In this document: positions 1 to 9,897 of the stretch, piece after piece
Position numbering within the stretch: the first letter of the stretch is position 1
Layout of the letters: each line of letters starts with the position of its first letter
Origin: Pedobacter aquatilis
GTDB taxonomy: Bacteria > Bacteroidota > Bacteroidia > Sphingobacteriales > Sphingobacteriaceae
Length of the DNA stretch: 64,000 nucleotides
Direction of reading: 5' to 3'
Assembly: GCF_030409415.1 (NCBI RefSeq)
Contig: NZ_JAUFPW010000013.1
Span: forward strand, 126,679 to 190,678
The notes under the pieces: generated by a model
Databases searched by the model: none
What the model saw: the letters and a program-made list of their open reading frames with translations, nothing else
What the model was told of the DNA's origin: nothing
Position numbers and translations under genes: made by a program

Positions 1-1117
1 TTTCTCCGCTATGGTAATTCTCCACAATACGTTTTGTTAAAGATAAACCCAAACCCCAGCCTCTTTTTCTGGTGGTATAACCTGGCTGAAAAACTGCATC
101 AAATTTAGAGCGGGGAATTCCTTTACCAGAATCGGTTACATCAATAAAAACTTGTTCCTTCGCTAAATTTTCGATAATGTTAACTGAAATAGATCCTTCA
201 TTTTCTATTGCATTTGCCGCATTTTTCAAGAGATTTTCAATCACCCAGTCGAATAAAGGGATATTTAACATTGCTCTTACCTGTTCATCTCCGGTTATGG
301 TAAATTTAACCTTATCTGAAGTTCTCACCTTAAAATAATCAATAAAATTATTGATGACAACATACACAACATGATCTTCAAGTATTGGCTTCGAGCCTAT
401 TTTAGAAAACCGATCGGTAATAATTTCCAAACGCTTGATGTCGTTCTCCATTTCAGCAATTAATGGATCGTCTTCTGCATCGAATTTCGATTTCATAAGC
501 TCTACCCAGGCCATTAATGATGATATCGGTGTGCCGAGTTGGTGCGCAGTTTCTTTTGCCAAACCTACCCAAACATGATCTTGTTCATCTCTCCTTGCCG
601 AGCTAAAGGCAGCATAAGCGGTTAAAAGGAAGAGAAAAATTACCGCCATTTGTATGTAAGGGAAATAGCGAAGTTGGGTTAAAACAAAAGAATCTTTATA
701 GTAGGCCTTATATTCAAGACCAAAAACATTCATTGTTGCAGGCTTGTGCTGCATTTTCATCTTAGTAAGCTGGTTAACAAAATACAAACTATCGTAAATA
801 AGTTTTCCATTATCAGGCCAGATGGATTTAGTACTATCTAAGCCAGATGTTGAAATAATTAATCCCTCATTATTTGTTAATATTACCGGAGTTTTAGTGT
901 TTTGCCTAATGGTTTCAACCATTCCAACTAGTAAATCATTATCCATTAAAAGCATTGAGCGCTCTTGTACCTTAACCCATAATTGAAATTGGTTTGCTTC
1001 TTCACGTTCCATTTTTTTAACGAAAGAATCGGTGTAAAACACTGAGGCAATGCCGATTAAAATAGCAAATATGAGAAGGAAAAATTTCCAGCGGCGTTTC
1101 TTTTCGTATGGATTCAT
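1..1117 (-). CDS. Sensor histidine kinase, C-terminus cut by window edge
   Basis: This is a membrane histidine kinase that runs off the left edge, so its last residues are missing. The N-terminus (MNPYEKKRRWKFF) is a short basic stretch followed by a membrane segment at about residues 11-28. An extracytoplasmic region of about 140 residues follows, then a second membrane segment near residues 175-192. The phosphoacceptor helix reads AKETAHQLGTPISSL, with the His of AHQLGTP as the likely phosphorylation site. An ATPase domain follows, with an N-box (ENLLKNAANAIENEG), a DSGKGI G1 box and a G2-like GWGLGLSLTKRI. There is no receiver domain in the visible part. It is divergent from gltX. The HQLGTP form of the H-box is common in Bacteroidota kinases. 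The signal sensed cannot be told. Confidence 0.9.
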   Translation of the reverse strand, partial: MNPYEKKRRWKFFLLIFAILIGIASVFYTDSFVKKMEREEANQFQLWVKVQERSMLLMDNDLLVGMVETIRQNTKTPVILTNNEGLIISTSGLDSTKSIWPDNGKLIYDSLYFVNQLTKMKMQHKPATMNVFGLEYKAYYKDSFVLTQLRYFPYIQMAVIFLFLLTAYAAFSSARRDEQDHVWVGLAKETAHQLGTPISSLMAWVELMKSKFDAEDDPLIAEMENDIKRLEIITDRFSKIGSKPILEDHVVYVVINNFIDYFKVRTSDKVKFTITGDEQVRAMLNIPLFDWVIENLLKNAANAIENEGSISVNIIENLAKEQVFIDVTDSGKGIPRSKFDAVFQPGYTTRKRGWGLGLSLTKRIVENYHSGE

Positions 1118-1244
1118 GCTTTGGGTAGGCAAATTACAATAACAAAACGAAAAAAACACAAAACCATTATGCTTTTTCTAAAACCATCAGGCATTAATAA
1201 ACAAAGCAAAATAGCGTTATCACATATAAAACCAATGAAAAACC

Positions 1245-1252
1245 TATCTTTG
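1245..1252 (+). promoter_or_regulatory. Bacteroidota-type -7 element of gltX
   Basis: TATCTTTG fits the TAnnTTTG -7 consensus of Bacteroidota primary sigma promoters and lies about 80 bases before the preferred gltX start at 1333. No good -33 TTTG was found at the usual spacing. If transcription starts near 1259, the first possible upstream ATG at 1282 lies in the leader. Confidence 0.5.
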
Positions 1253-1332
1253 TGCCAAGCAGAGTGCTTAAAGCTTAGCGCATGGATTTGCCTCCTATCG
1301 TTTGCTATAAACACCCTGCTATTTGCTTAATC

Positions 1333-2841
1333 ATGGAAAAAAAAGTTAGAGTAAGATTTGCACCAAGCCCAACCGGAGGCTTGCATTTAGGTGGCGTTCG
1401 TACGGCCCTGTTTAATTATTTATTTGCCAAAAAACACAATGGAACTTTTGTTTTACGTGTAGAAGATACCGACCAAACCCGTTTTGTTGAAGGTGCAGAA
1501 GAATATATTGCAAACTGTTTAGATTGGTGTGGCATTACGCCGGATGAAAGCCCAAGTAAACCCGGCAATTACGGCCCCTACCGCCAAAGCGAACGCAAAC
1601 CTAGTTACCGCAAATTTGCAGAGCAATTAATTAGCGATGGTTACGCTTATTATGCATTTGATACTCCAGAAGATTTGGATGCAAAACGTAAGGAAATAGC
1701 TAATTTTCAGTACGGGCAGGCTACAAGAATGCAGATGCGTAATTCCTTGACACTTACAATAAGCGAAGTTGAAGAATTATTGGCTGCAAAGACACCTCAT
1801 GTCATCCGTATTAAAGTTCCTGAAAATGAAAACGTTCATTTTCAGGATTTAATTCGTGGCGATGTAAGTTTTGACACATCAATTGTTGATGATAAGGTTT
1901 TGCTTAAAGCCGATGGAATGCCAACTTATCATTTAGCTGTTGTGGTTGATGATAAAGCTATGGAAATCAGTCACGCTTTTCGTGGAGAAGAATGGTTGCC
2001 TTCTGCACCAGTTCATATCTTGCTTTGGAAATATTTAGGATGGGAAAATGATATGCCACAATGGGCACATTTACCGCTAATTTTAAAACCAGATGGACAC
2101 GGAAAATTAAGTAAACGCGATGGAGACAGACTTGGTTTCCCGGTTTATGCAATGAACTGGACAGATCCAAAAACTGGTGATATTACTAAAGGTTTTAAAG
2201 AACTTGGTTTTTTACCAGAAGCTTTCGTAAACATGCTTGCACTTTTAGGCTGGAATGATGGTACAGATCAAGAACTTTTCTCTCTTGCAGAACTTGAGCA
2301 AAAATTTGATGTAGAAAGAATAAGTAAAGCTGGCGCAAAATTCGATTTTGAAAAGGCAAAATGGTACAATCACGAATGGATTAAGCAGTTACCGGTAGAT
2401 AGCTTACTGCTGCCTGTAAAAACAGAATTACAAAAAGCAGGCATTGATGTTAAAGATGATGCCTTTTTGAGTACTGTAATAGATTTAATAAAAGATAGGT
2501 GCACGTTGTTACCTGATTTTGTTACTCAAAGTCGCTACTTTTTTGCAAGCCCTGCAGAATATGATGTTGCATCTGTTAAACCAAAATGGACACCAGAAAA
2601 GGCTGCTTTTTTCAATAGTTTTGCCGAAAGTTTAAAACTAAATGATGCAGTTTCAGCAGAAGCTGATTTTAAATCTTTAGCGGAAGAAAAAGGATTTAAA
2701 CCAGGCGAATTAATGTTGCCATTCAGAATTATGCTGGTTGGCGGTAAATTTGGCCCGGGTGTTTTTGATATTGCAATATTACTTGGAGTTGAAGAAACCA
2801 AAGCTAGAATTTCAAAAGCCATTAATGAGTTTAATAACTAA
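1333..2841 (+). CDS. gltX: Glutamate-tRNA ligase
   Basis: This is a class I aminoacyl-tRNA synthetase that charges tRNA-Glu with glutamate in the cytoplasm. The HIGH-type signature is GLHLGG (His18-Gly21), in the typical N-terminal context VRFAPSPTGGLHLGG. The KMSKS-type loop is KLSKR at residues 258-262. The anticodon-binding C-terminal half is complete, and 502 aa is normal for the family. An in-frame ATG at 1282 would add 17 residues (MDLPPIV...) that the family lacks. ATG 1333, which begins directly with MEKKVRVRFAPSP, is therefore preferred. The gene appears monocistronic, with a -7 promoter element upstream and a strong hairpin terminator downstream. Confidence 0.97.
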   Translation: MEKKVRVRFAPSPTGGLHLGGVRTALFNYLFAKKHNGTFVLRVEDTDQTRFVEGAEEYIANCLDWCGITPDESPSKPGNYGPYRQSERKPSYRKFAEQLISDGYAYYAFDTPEDLDAKRKEIANFQYGQATRMQMRNSLTLTISEVEELLAAKTPHVIRIKVPENENVHFQDLIRGDVSFDTSIVDDKVLLKADGMPTYHLAVVVDDKAMEISHAFRGEEWLPSAPVHILLWKYLGWENDMPQWAHLPLILKPDGHGKLSKRDGDRLGFPVYAMNWTDPKTGDITKGFKELGFLPEAFVNMLALLGWNDGTDQELFSLAELEQKFDVERISKAGAKFDFEKAKWYNHEWIKQLPVDSLLLPVKTELQKAGIDVKDDAFLSTVIDLIKDRCTLLPDFVTQSRYFFASPAEYDVASVKPKWTPEKAAFFNSFAESLKLNDAVSAEADFKSLAEEKGFKPGELMLPFRIMLVGGKFGPGVFDIAILLGVEETKARISKAINEFNN

Positions 2842-2859
2842 TAAAATTAGAAATATTTG

Positions 2860-2896
2860 AAAGCCCAGAAATAAAAAATCTGGGCTTTTTATTTTT
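2860..2896 (+). terminator. Rho-independent terminator after gltX
   Basis: A perfect 10-bp stem, AAAGCCCAGA (2860-2869) with TCTGGGCTTT (2879-2888), encloses a 9-base loop and is followed by a T-rich tract. It lies 18 bases after the gltX stop. Confidence 0.85.
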
Positions 2897-2982
2897 AAGA
2901 TTCCCGAAAGGAATAATTCAATACAAAATATCTACTTTAGTATTCGTTTTAAAATTAAGTTTAATCATAAAATATATAACAC

Positions 2983-3822
2983 ATGCAGTGGTTTGGTAAA
3001 GGAAGTAATAACGTTGAAGACGGCAGAGGCGGAGGTGGCGGCAGAACGGTTTTAGGAGGTGGTGTTGGTATCATCATCGTAGTTTTAGGTTTAATATTCG
3101 GTAAAGATTTAACCGGTTTAGTTGGCCAGTTGCCACAAACTGAAAATACTCAAGCGAAACAGGGTGTTCCTGCAAATGATGCGCAAGCTCAGTTTATATC
3201 AGGTGTTTTAGAATCAACTGAACAGGTTTGGGATAAGGAATTTCAAAACATGGGTAAAACCTACGAAAAGCCAAAGTTGATGTTATTTGAAGGGCAAGTT
3301 CAAACTGCCTGTGGTGGCGCAAGCTCTGCAGTCGGTCCATTTTACTGTCCTGGAGATCATAAAGTTTACATCGATTTATCATTTTATGATGAGCTGAAAA
3401 ACCGTTTTGGTGCAGCTGGCGATTTTGCTCAGGCTTATGTTATCGCACACGAAGTTGGGCATCATGTTCAAAACATCCTGGGTATATCGGATAGATTACA
3501 ACAGGCTCGCGGACGATTAAGTGATACCGAATACAATAAGCTATCGGTTAAGTTAGAATTACAAGCAGATTTTTTTGCGGGACTGTGGGCGCATCAGGCG
3601 CAAAACCTTAAAGATTTTAGGTTGGATCCTGGTGATATTGAAGAAGCCTTAACCGCAGCTAATGCAATCGGCGATGATAAACTTCAAAAACAAGCCACTG
3701 GCGAGGTTACTCCAGATTCATTTACCCACGGAACTTCGCAACAGCGTATGTTTTGGTTTAAAAAAGGTTTTGAAACCGGAGATATAAGTCAAGGAGATAC
3801 CTTTAACAGCCGAGAATTATAA
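2983..3822 (+). CDS. Neutral zinc metallopeptidase (YpfJ family)
   Basis: This 279-aa protein matches the YpfJ-type neutral zinc metallopeptidases (PF04228). A Gly-rich N-terminus (VEDGRGGGGGR) is followed by one membrane segment at about residues 25-42, so the enzyme is probably anchored with its catalytic domain outside the cytoplasm. The zinc motif HEVGHH is at 156-161, with a candidate third ligand Glu in LELQADFFAG near 195. The sequence ACGGASSAVGPFYCPGD before the motif is also characteristic. Length and the mix of motifs are normal for the family. The physiological substrate is unknown. It stands alone between the gltX terminator and the signalling block. Confidence 0.9.
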   Translation: MQWFGKGSNNVEDGRGGGGGRTVLGGGVGIIIVVLGLIFGKDLTGLVGQLPQTENTQAKQGVPANDAQAQFISGVLESTEQVWDKEFQNMGKTYEKPKLMLFEGQVQTACGGASSAVGPFYCPGDHKVYIDLSFYDELKNRFGAAGDFAQAYVIAHEVGHHVQNILGISDRLQQARGRLSDTEYNKLSVKLELQADFFAGLWAHQAQNLKDFRLDPGDIEEALTAANAIGDDKLQKQATGEVTPDSFTHGTSQQRMFWFKKGFETGDISQGDTFNSREL

Positions 3823-3963
3823 GCTGCCTCAATCATCCCTAAACATCCTCAAATAAAAATTATTTTAAAACTTTTTATCAGTAGGATTGTTTGTTTACAG
3901 TTAAAGCAATATCATGCACAAACCAAACAAATTACTCAGGCTTGCTTAAAGAATTTTTAAAAG

Positions 3964-5100
3964 ATGATCCTTATTGTTGATGACAGGCCTGAAAACCTCA
4001 TTTCGTTACAAAAAGTGCTTCAAGCTCACAATTTCGAGGTTGAAACGGCATCTTCGGGAGAAGAAGCACTAAAAAAAGTTTTAAAGAATAATTATGTTTT
4101 GATTATTCTTGATGTTCAAATGCCTGATATGGATGGCTTTGAAGTTGCTGAAGCCATTTCGGGCTTTAGTAAAGCAAAAGATACCGCAATTATCTTTCTT
4201 TCTGCTGTTAATACCGAACTTAAATTTATTACTAAAGGCTACTTAAGTGGCGGCTTAGATTACATAACCAAACCGGTTGATATTAATGTTCTACTCCTTA
4301 AAATAAAAACCTTTTACCGCATTTACGAACAGAACAGAAAGCTTTCTGAAATTCAGGAAAAATTACTTGAAGAAATTGAATTTCGTAAGCAGGCAGAACA
4401 TAAAAAAGATGAATTTATCAGCATTGCGAGCCACGAGTTAAAAACACCATTAACAAGCGTTAAAGGCTATATTCAACTACTTCAGCGAAGCTTAAATCGT
4501 GATGATAAAACAATGGCTCAAAACCATTTGGAAAAGGCAAGCATCCAACTGGAAAAACTTAATGAATTGATTGTTGATTTGCTGGATATCTCAAAGATAG
4601 AAAGTGGTAAGTTAAAGTTTAACATGCAGTCGTTTTGCGCTGATAATATGTTAAATAATGCAATTGAGATGTTGCAGCAATCTAACCCTGATTTTAAAAT
4701 ACACAAGATTGGGCAAACGCAGGAAATGGTTTTTGCCGATGAAATGAGGATTGAACAAGTTGTTATAAACTTCATAACAAATGCAATTAAATATTCTCCA
4801 GGAACCAACCAAATTAATGTAAGCATAAATATTCTTGATGAAAAGCTTTATCTGGCGGTTAAAGATTTTGGCATCGGAATTCCGAAAGAACAACAAAGCA
4901 AAATCTTCGATAAATTTTATCGAGTAGAGGAAAATAGTAACCGTTTTAATGGTTTAGGTATTGGTCTTTACATTTGTTCAGAAATAATTAAACGCCATGG
5001 CGGTAGTATTGGCGTAAAAAGCGCCAAAGATGAAGGCTCGGAGTTTTACTTTATCATCCCAATTAACCAGCCTGATAACACAACAGATAATCCCGAATAA
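3964..5100 (+). CDS. Receiver-histidine kinase (REC-HisKA-HATPase)
   Basis: This is a soluble kinase with an N-terminal receiver domain. Residues 1-120 are the receiver, with acidic pocket VDD near the start, phosphoacceptor Asp50 in ILDVQMPDMDG and the conserved Lys in ITKPVD. A short coiled coil leads into a HisKA domain with His157 in IASHELKTPLTS. The HATPase_c domain has NFITNAIKYS, DFGIGI and GLGIGLYI. There are no membrane segments. An input receiver on a kinase suggests it is driven by phosphotransfer from another kinase, plausibly the large hybrid kinase that starts 7 bases after its stop. It is the first gene of a co-directional run that includes CheR and CheB. Confidence 0.93.
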   Translation: MILIVDDRPENLISLQKVLQAHNFEVETASSGEEALKKVLKNNYVLIILDVQMPDMDGFEVAEAISGFSKAKDTAIIFLSAVNTELKFITKGYLSGGLDYITKPVDINVLLLKIKTFYRIYEQNRKLSEIQEKLLEEIEFRKQAEHKKDEFISIASHELKTPLTSVKGYIQLLQRSLNRDDKTMAQNHLEKASIQLEKLNELIVDLLDISKIESGKLKFNMQSFCADNMLNNAIEMLQQSNPDFKIHKIGQTQEMVFADEMRIEQVVINFITNAIKYSPGTNQINVSINILDEKLYLAVKDFGIGIPKEQQSKIFDKFYRVEENSNRFNGLGIGLYICSEIIKRHGGSIGVKSAKDEGSEFYFIIPINQPDNTTDNPE

Positions 5101-5106
5101 TATTAA

Positions 5107-8100
5107 ATGAAAACAACTCTTAAAAATAATTTACGTTTAGGTCTTGGACTTTCGTTAATTATTCTTTTCATAAGTTCTCTTGCTTCTTATCTTAGTATTA
5201 GCAACCTTATTAAAAGCACCGAACTTGTTAAGCACAGCGATGAAGTAATTCTCGATGCAGAAAGAATTATTTCTTCTCTTAAAGATGCCGAAACCGGGCA
5301 AAGAGGGTTTTTATTAACAGGAAACAAAGTATTCTTACAGCCTTACTATGGCGCAAGTGATACCGCAGCATTAATTTTAAGCCGCATTGAAGCCGCAACT
5401 AAGGATAATGCTACACAGCAAAAAAATGTTGCCGAACTCCGGGAAATTCTACGTAAGCGCATGGGCATTATTAAGTCTACAGTAGAAATTAAAACTGTTG
5501 GTGGGGCCATTGATCCAACGGTTTTGTTTCAGGGTAAGGTTTACATGGACAGTGCCCGAGCCACTGTTTCAAAAATGGTTAAAGAAGAAAAACGTCTGCT
5601 TGATTTTAGAACAGCAGAACTAAATAAACTCACATCTTACACGCCTATTCTCATAATTATTGCCGCATTACTTGCTATTTTAATTACCCTATTTTTCTAC
5701 AGAAAAGTTTCTGTTGATTTTGATGAACGTGTTAAACTTCAGCAAGAAATAGAAAGCAAGAAATATGAAATGGAAAAGCGCATTGTTGCCATTAAAGAAA
5801 TTGCGCACCAAATTTCGGATGGTAACTATGGCGTTAAAATGGAAGGGCAGACTAAAGACGATATTGGTGAGCTGGCAGAATCGCTAAATACAATGTCTTT
5901 CTCTTTGAAGAAATCTTTCGATACACTTGCCGAAAACGAATGGTTACAAACAGGTGTAGCTAACCTAAATGTAAAAATGGTTGGCGAAAAAGATATTTTC
6001 AATTTAGCTGATGATATTATAGAGTTTTTGGCCGTTTACACAAATAGCCAAATTGGTGCAATTTATTTATTTAAGGATGATGGTTATCTTCACTTAAAAG
6101 GTCAGTATGCTTTAAGGAAGGACCAGTTGCCAGCAACGCTTGAGGTTGGACAAGGCCTTGTTGGACAAGCTGTAAAATCGGGCAAACCAATTGTATTAAA
6201 CGAGATTCCGGATAATGAATTAACTATCATTTTCTCATCAGGGAAAATTACACCGGCTCAGTTATTAATATTACCAATAATAAGAAATGGAATTACAATT
6301 GGTGGTTTAGAATTAGGTTCTATTTCTGCAATTGGCGAAATACAAAGACACTTCCTAAATTTAGTATTATCTGATGTTGGCTCAGCATTACTTGCAGCTC
6401 AAAACCGGATGAAATTACAGCAGCTTTTAGAAGAAACGCAGACACAATCTGAAGAATTGCAAGTTCAACACGAAGAGCTTGAAGGAATGAATGCCGAATT
6501 GGAAGCGCAAGCCCAAAAACTTCAGGCATCAGAAGAAGAATTGCGTGTTCAACAAGAAGAATTACTGCAGAGCAACCAGGAACTGGAAGAAAGAAGCAGC
6601 TTGCTTGAAGAGAAAAATGAGCTCATTGAAGAGCGAAATGTAGAAATTCAACAAAAGGCAGAAGCATTGGAGTTAAGTACGAGATATAAATCTGAGTTTC
6701 TTGCAAACATGTCGCATGAGCTGCGTACTCCATTAAACTCAATCTTATTACTATCCCGATTAATGGCTGAAAATGAGGCTATGGATAAAGAACATCAGGA
6801 ATATGCTGAGGTTATCCAAAGCTCTGGACAAGGTTTATTAAGCCTGATTGATGAGATTCTCGATTTATCGAAAATTGAAGCTGGTAAAATGGAGCTTGAT
6901 AGAAGCAATGTTAGCATAGATAGCATAATTAAAAACCTAACATCTCTTTTCAATCCATTAGCTAAAGAAAAAAGCCTAACACTTATTATCGATAAAACAG
7001 ATACTGTACCCGAATTTTTCCATACTGATAAAATGAGGTTGGAACAAATTTTGAAGAATTTACTATCAAATGCAATAAAATTTACGGCGCAAGGTTCGGT
7101 TAGGTTAAACATTAGCAAAAATGAAAAATTGAATGCCTTAGCATTCAAAGTTACAGATACAGGTGTAGGCATTTCGCTAGATAAGCAAGCAATTGTATTT
7201 GAAGCTTTTCAGCAAGCTGACGGCTCTACCAGACGTAAATTTGGCGGAACGGGTTTAGGTTTATCAATTAGTAGAGAACTGGCTAAGTTACTTGGCGGAC
7301 ACATTGAATTAAAAAGCGCCGAAGGCGAAGGAAGTATATTTACCCTAACTTTGCCAATCGACAAAAACAAAGGCTTGGAAATTGAGGAAAAAGTGACAGT
7401 AAAACCCATAATTATCAACCCAGAAGTTCAAACTCCCAAGATTAAAAATCTTACGGTTTCGAACATTCCGCAAGAGGTAGATGATGATAGGCATAACATC
7501 CAACCAGATGATAAAATAATTTTAATTATTGAGGATGATACACCGTTCGCCAAAACGTTATTAGATTTCACCAGAAAAAGAAATTATAAAGGTTTAGTTG
7601 CGGTACGCGGAGATGTTGGTATTGAAATGGCTAAAGCCTTTAAACCTATTGCAATTTTATTAGATATTCAGCTGCCGATAAAAGATGGGTGGCAGGTTAT
7701 GGAAGAACTTAAATCAGACCCTGAAACGCGTCCGATTCCGGTTCACATTATGTCTTCGCTTCAGGTTAAAAAAGAAAGTTTACTTAAAGGTGCCGTCGAT
7801 TTTATAAACAAGCCTTTTGCATTTGAACACATGCAAGAGATATTCCAAAAACTGGAACATGCTTTAAGTCGCCACCCTAAAAAGGTTTTAATTGTAGAAG
7901 AAAATGAGCAGCATGCAAAAGCTTTGAGCTATTTCTTAAGTAATTTTAACATCCAAACGGAAATCGTAAATCAGGTTAGCGAAGGGGTTTCTGCATTACA
8001 TAAGCCTGATGTTAACTGCGTAATACTTGATATGGGCATTCCCGATAAAAATGCTTACGAAACTTTAGAGCTCGTTAAAAAAACACCTGGATTAGAAAAC

Positions 8101-8694
8101 TTACCAATTATTATTTTCACAGGTAAAAATTTATCTAAAGGAGAAGAAAACAGAATTAAGCAATATGCAGATTCAATTGTTGTAAAAACGGCTCATTCAT
8201 ATCAGCGAATATTAGATGAAGCTGGTTTATTTTTGCACTTGGTTGAAGAAAAAAGCAAAGACAAAGTTAAAAAACCAGGCAGATTTACAGAATTGCAAGA
8301 TGTTTTAAAAGGTAAAACGGTTTTAGTGGCTGATGATGATGTTCGAAATATTTTTTCGTTAACGAAAATGTTAGAGCAACACAATATGCACGTAATTGCT
8401 GCAACAGATGGAAAAGAAGCACTCAAATTGCTGGATGAAAACCCAACTGTTGATGTTGTTTTAATGGATATGATGATGCCGCAATTGGATGGATACGAAA
8501 CCACTACAGCAATAAGGCAAAATCATAAATATCATAATTTACCTATCTTAGCCGTTACAGCAAAAGCAATGATGGGCGATAGAGAAAAATGCATTGCTGC
8601 AGGCGCATCAGATTATATCAGTAAACCAGTCGATATGGATCAGCTGGTAAGCTTGTTGCGAGTTTGGTTATACGAAAATCATCATAAATCTTAA
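5107..8694 (+). CDS. Giant hybrid histidine kinase (CHASE3-HAMP-GAF-HK-REC x3)
   Basis: This is a 1195-aa membrane hybrid kinase. A membrane segment lies at about residues 12-30. It is followed by a CHASE3-type sensor with the signature DAETGQRGFLLTG, then a second membrane segment near 178-196. A HAMP domain (about 198-260) and a GAF domain (about 285-430) follow. A long Glu/Gln-rich coiled coil (about 435-530) leads to HisKA, with His537 in MSHELRTPLNS. The HATPase has NLLSNAIKF, DTGVGI and GGTGLGLSI. Three C-terminal receivers have phosphoacceptors Asp853 (LLDIQLP), Asp975 (LDMGIP) and Asp1121 (LMDMMMP). The middle receiver is the most divergent. The gene is tightly spaced with the kinase before and the single receiver after, so co-transcription is likely. 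It probably acts as the phosphorelay hub of the cluster. Confidence 0.95.
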   Translation: MKTTLKNNLRLGLGLSLIILFISSLASYLSISNLIKSTELVKHSDEVILDAERIISSLKDAETGQRGFLLTGNKVFLQPYYGASDTAALILSRIEAATKDNATQQKNVAELREILRKRMGIIKSTVEIKTVGGAIDPTVLFQGKVYMDSARATVSKMVKEEKRLLDFRTAELNKLTSYTPILIIIAALLAILITLFFYRKVSVDFDERVKLQQEIESKKYEMEKRIVAIKEIAHQISDGNYGVKMEGQTKDDIGELAESLNTMSFSLKKSFDTLAENEWLQTGVANLNVKMVGEKDIFNLADDIIEFLAVYTNSQIGAIYLFKDDGYLHLKGQYALRKDQLPATLEVGQGLVGQAVKSGKPIVLNEIPDNELTIIFSSGKITPAQLLILPIIRNGITIGGLELGSISAIGEIQRHFLNLVLSDVGSALLAAQNRMKLQQLLEETQTQSEELQVQHEELEGMNAELEAQAQKLQASEEELRVQQEELLQSNQELEERSSLLEEKNELIEERNVEIQQKAEALELSTRYKSEFLANMSHELRTPLNSILLLSRLMAENEAMDKEHQEYAEVIQSSGQGLLSLIDEILDLSKIEAGKMELDRSNVSIDSIIKNLTSLFNPLAKEKSLTLIIDKTDTVPEFFHTDKMRLEQILKNLLSNAIKFTAQGSVRLNISKNEKLNALAFKVTDTGVGISLDKQAIVFEAFQQADGSTRRKFGGTGLGLSISRELAKLLGGHIELKSAEGEGSIFTLTLPIDKNKGLEIEEKVTVKPIIINPEVQTPKIKNLTVSNIPQEVDDDRHNIQPDDKIILIIEDDTPFAKTLLDFTRKRNYKGLVAVRGDVGIEMAKAFKPIAILLDIQLPIKDGWQVMEELKSDPETRPIPVHIMSSLQVKKESLLKGAVDFINKPFAFEHMQEIFQKLEHALSRHPKKVLIVEENEQHAKALSYFLSNFNIQTEIVNQVSEGVSALHKPDVNCVILDMGIPDKNAYETLELVKKTPGLENLPIIIFTGKNLSKGEENRIKQYADSIVVKTAHSYQRILDEAGLFLHLVEEKSKDKVKKPGRFTELQDVLKGKTVLVADDDVRNIFSLTKMLEQHNMHVIAATDGKEALKLLDENPTVDVVLMDMMMPQLDGYETTTAIRQNHKYHNLPILAVTAKAMMGDREKCIAAGASDYISKPVDMDQLVSLLRVWLYENHHKS

Positions 8695-8707
8695 TACTAT
8701 TTACCTT

Positions 8708-9082
8708 ATGCCTCAAAAATTAATACTTATAATTGATGATGATAATCGAAACATTTTTGCATTAAAAGCTGTTCTAAAATCAAAGGGTTTTGGCTGTTTA
8801 TCTGCTCCGAGTGCACAAGAAGGCTTTTCAATTATAGAGAATAGTGGGAAAGTTTCTGTTGTACTAATGGATATGATGATGCCCGACATGGACGGATATC
8901 AGGCAATGGCAGCAATGAAAAAATCAGAGAAAATGCGAAACATTCCGGTTTTGGCTGTTACTGCGCAAGCAATGGTTGGCGATAAAGAACGCTGCCTTAG
9001 CGCCGGTGCATCTGGTTATGTTTCTAAACCTATTGATATTGATGAGTTAATGTTGCAAATAGAAGAGGTTACAAATAAGTGA
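8708..9082 (+). CDS. Single-domain response regulator
   Basis: This is a stand-alone receiver of 124 aa with acidic residues in IIDDD, phosphoacceptor Asp55 in LMDMMMPDMDG, the Thr of AVTAQAM and the Lys in SKPID. It has no output domain. It closely resembles the third receiver of the preceding hybrid kinase (shared LMDMMMP and GDRE/KCxxAGA patterns), which suggests duplication. Its stop overlaps the GTG start of the cheR-like gene (GTGA), so the two are translationally coupled. Confidence 0.92.
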   Translation: MPQKLILIIDDDNRNIFALKAVLKSKGFGCLSAPSAQEGFSIIENSGKVSVVLMDMMMPDMDGYQAMAAMKKSEKMRNIPVLAVTAQAMVGDKERCLSAGASGYVSKPIDIDELMLQIEEVTNK

Positions 9083-9897
9083 TTGGTGATACAATAGATA
9101 ACGAACAAGTAGAATTGTTACTAAATGATGTGCTGGAAGTTTATGGTTACGACTTTCTTGAGTATTCGCATGCATCAATAAAAAGGAGAATTTCCAGACT
9201 TTACGGTTTAGATAATTTTGTAAGCTTTGCCGAGTTTAGGTACACAGTTAAAACTGATAAAAAATATTTTAAACGTTTTTTAGAAGAAATTACGGTTAAC
9301 GTTACAGAAATGTTTCGCGATCCTTCGTTTTACAAGGCACTTAGAAATGATGTTTTACCTGCATTAGGCACTTATCCATTTATACGAATTTGGGTAGCTG
9401 GTTGCTCTACAGGAGAGGAAGCTTATTCTTTAGCAATTTTGCTTCAAGAGTTAAACCTGCTAAATAAAAGCTTAATCTATGCCACTGATATTAATCCATC
9501 AGTTTTAGAAAAAGCAAAAAAAGGGATGTTTCCTATCAATTACCTAAAAGCCTATTCTGAAAACTACCTTCAATCTGGCGGAGCTAAAGATTTTTCATCA
9601 TATTATACTGCTAATTATTCGCTAGCAAAATTTGATGAAACCTTAAGCTCGAAAATGATTTTTTCTACACATAATCTTGTTTCCGATCGTTCTTTCAACG
9701 AATTTCAGTTAATATTATGCCGCAATGTTCTAATCTATTTTGATAAGGATTTACAACATAAAGTTTTTCAGCTATTTGATAGTAGTTTGGAAAACTTGGG
9801 TTATCTGGCGCTTGGAAGTAAGGAAAGTTTAGATTTTTGGCCAAAAGCAAAAGGTTATAAAAGAATCAGAACAGAGAAAATATGGCGCAAACTGTAA
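9079..9897 (+). CDS. CheR-type protein-glutamate methyltransferase
   Basis: This is a SAM-dependent methyltransferase of the CheR family, 272 aa. The N-terminal helical part (about 1-75) contains RRISRLYGL and NVTEMFRD. The catalytic domain has the SAM motif AGCSTGEEAYSLAI and the CheR-specific CRNVLIYF. Classical CheR methylates glutamates on chemoreceptors, but no chemoreceptor or CheW gene lies in the window. The target may be elsewhere, or the hybrid kinase with its long coiled coil may be a substrate (inference). It starts with GTG overlapping the upstream stop and ends overlapping the CheB-like gene by 16 bases. Confidence 0.93.
   Translation: MIGDTIDNEQVELLLNDVLEVYGYDFLEYSHASIKRRISRLYGLDNFVSFAEFRYTVKTDKKYFKRFLEEITVNVTEMFRDPSFYKALRNDVLPALGTYPFIRIWVAGCSTGEEAYSLAILLQELNLLNKSLIYATDINPSVLEKAKKGMFPINYLKAYSENYLQSGGAKDFSSYYTANYSLAKFDETLSSKMIFSTHNLVSDRSFNEFQLILCRNVLIYFDKDLQHKVFQLFDSSLENLGYLALGSKESLDFWPKAKGYKRIRTEKIWRKL

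Noticed and set aside
1121..1330. Short open frames on both strands in the gap between the kinase gene and gltX
   Set aside because: They overlap each other and the gltX promoter, and the translated sequences look random.
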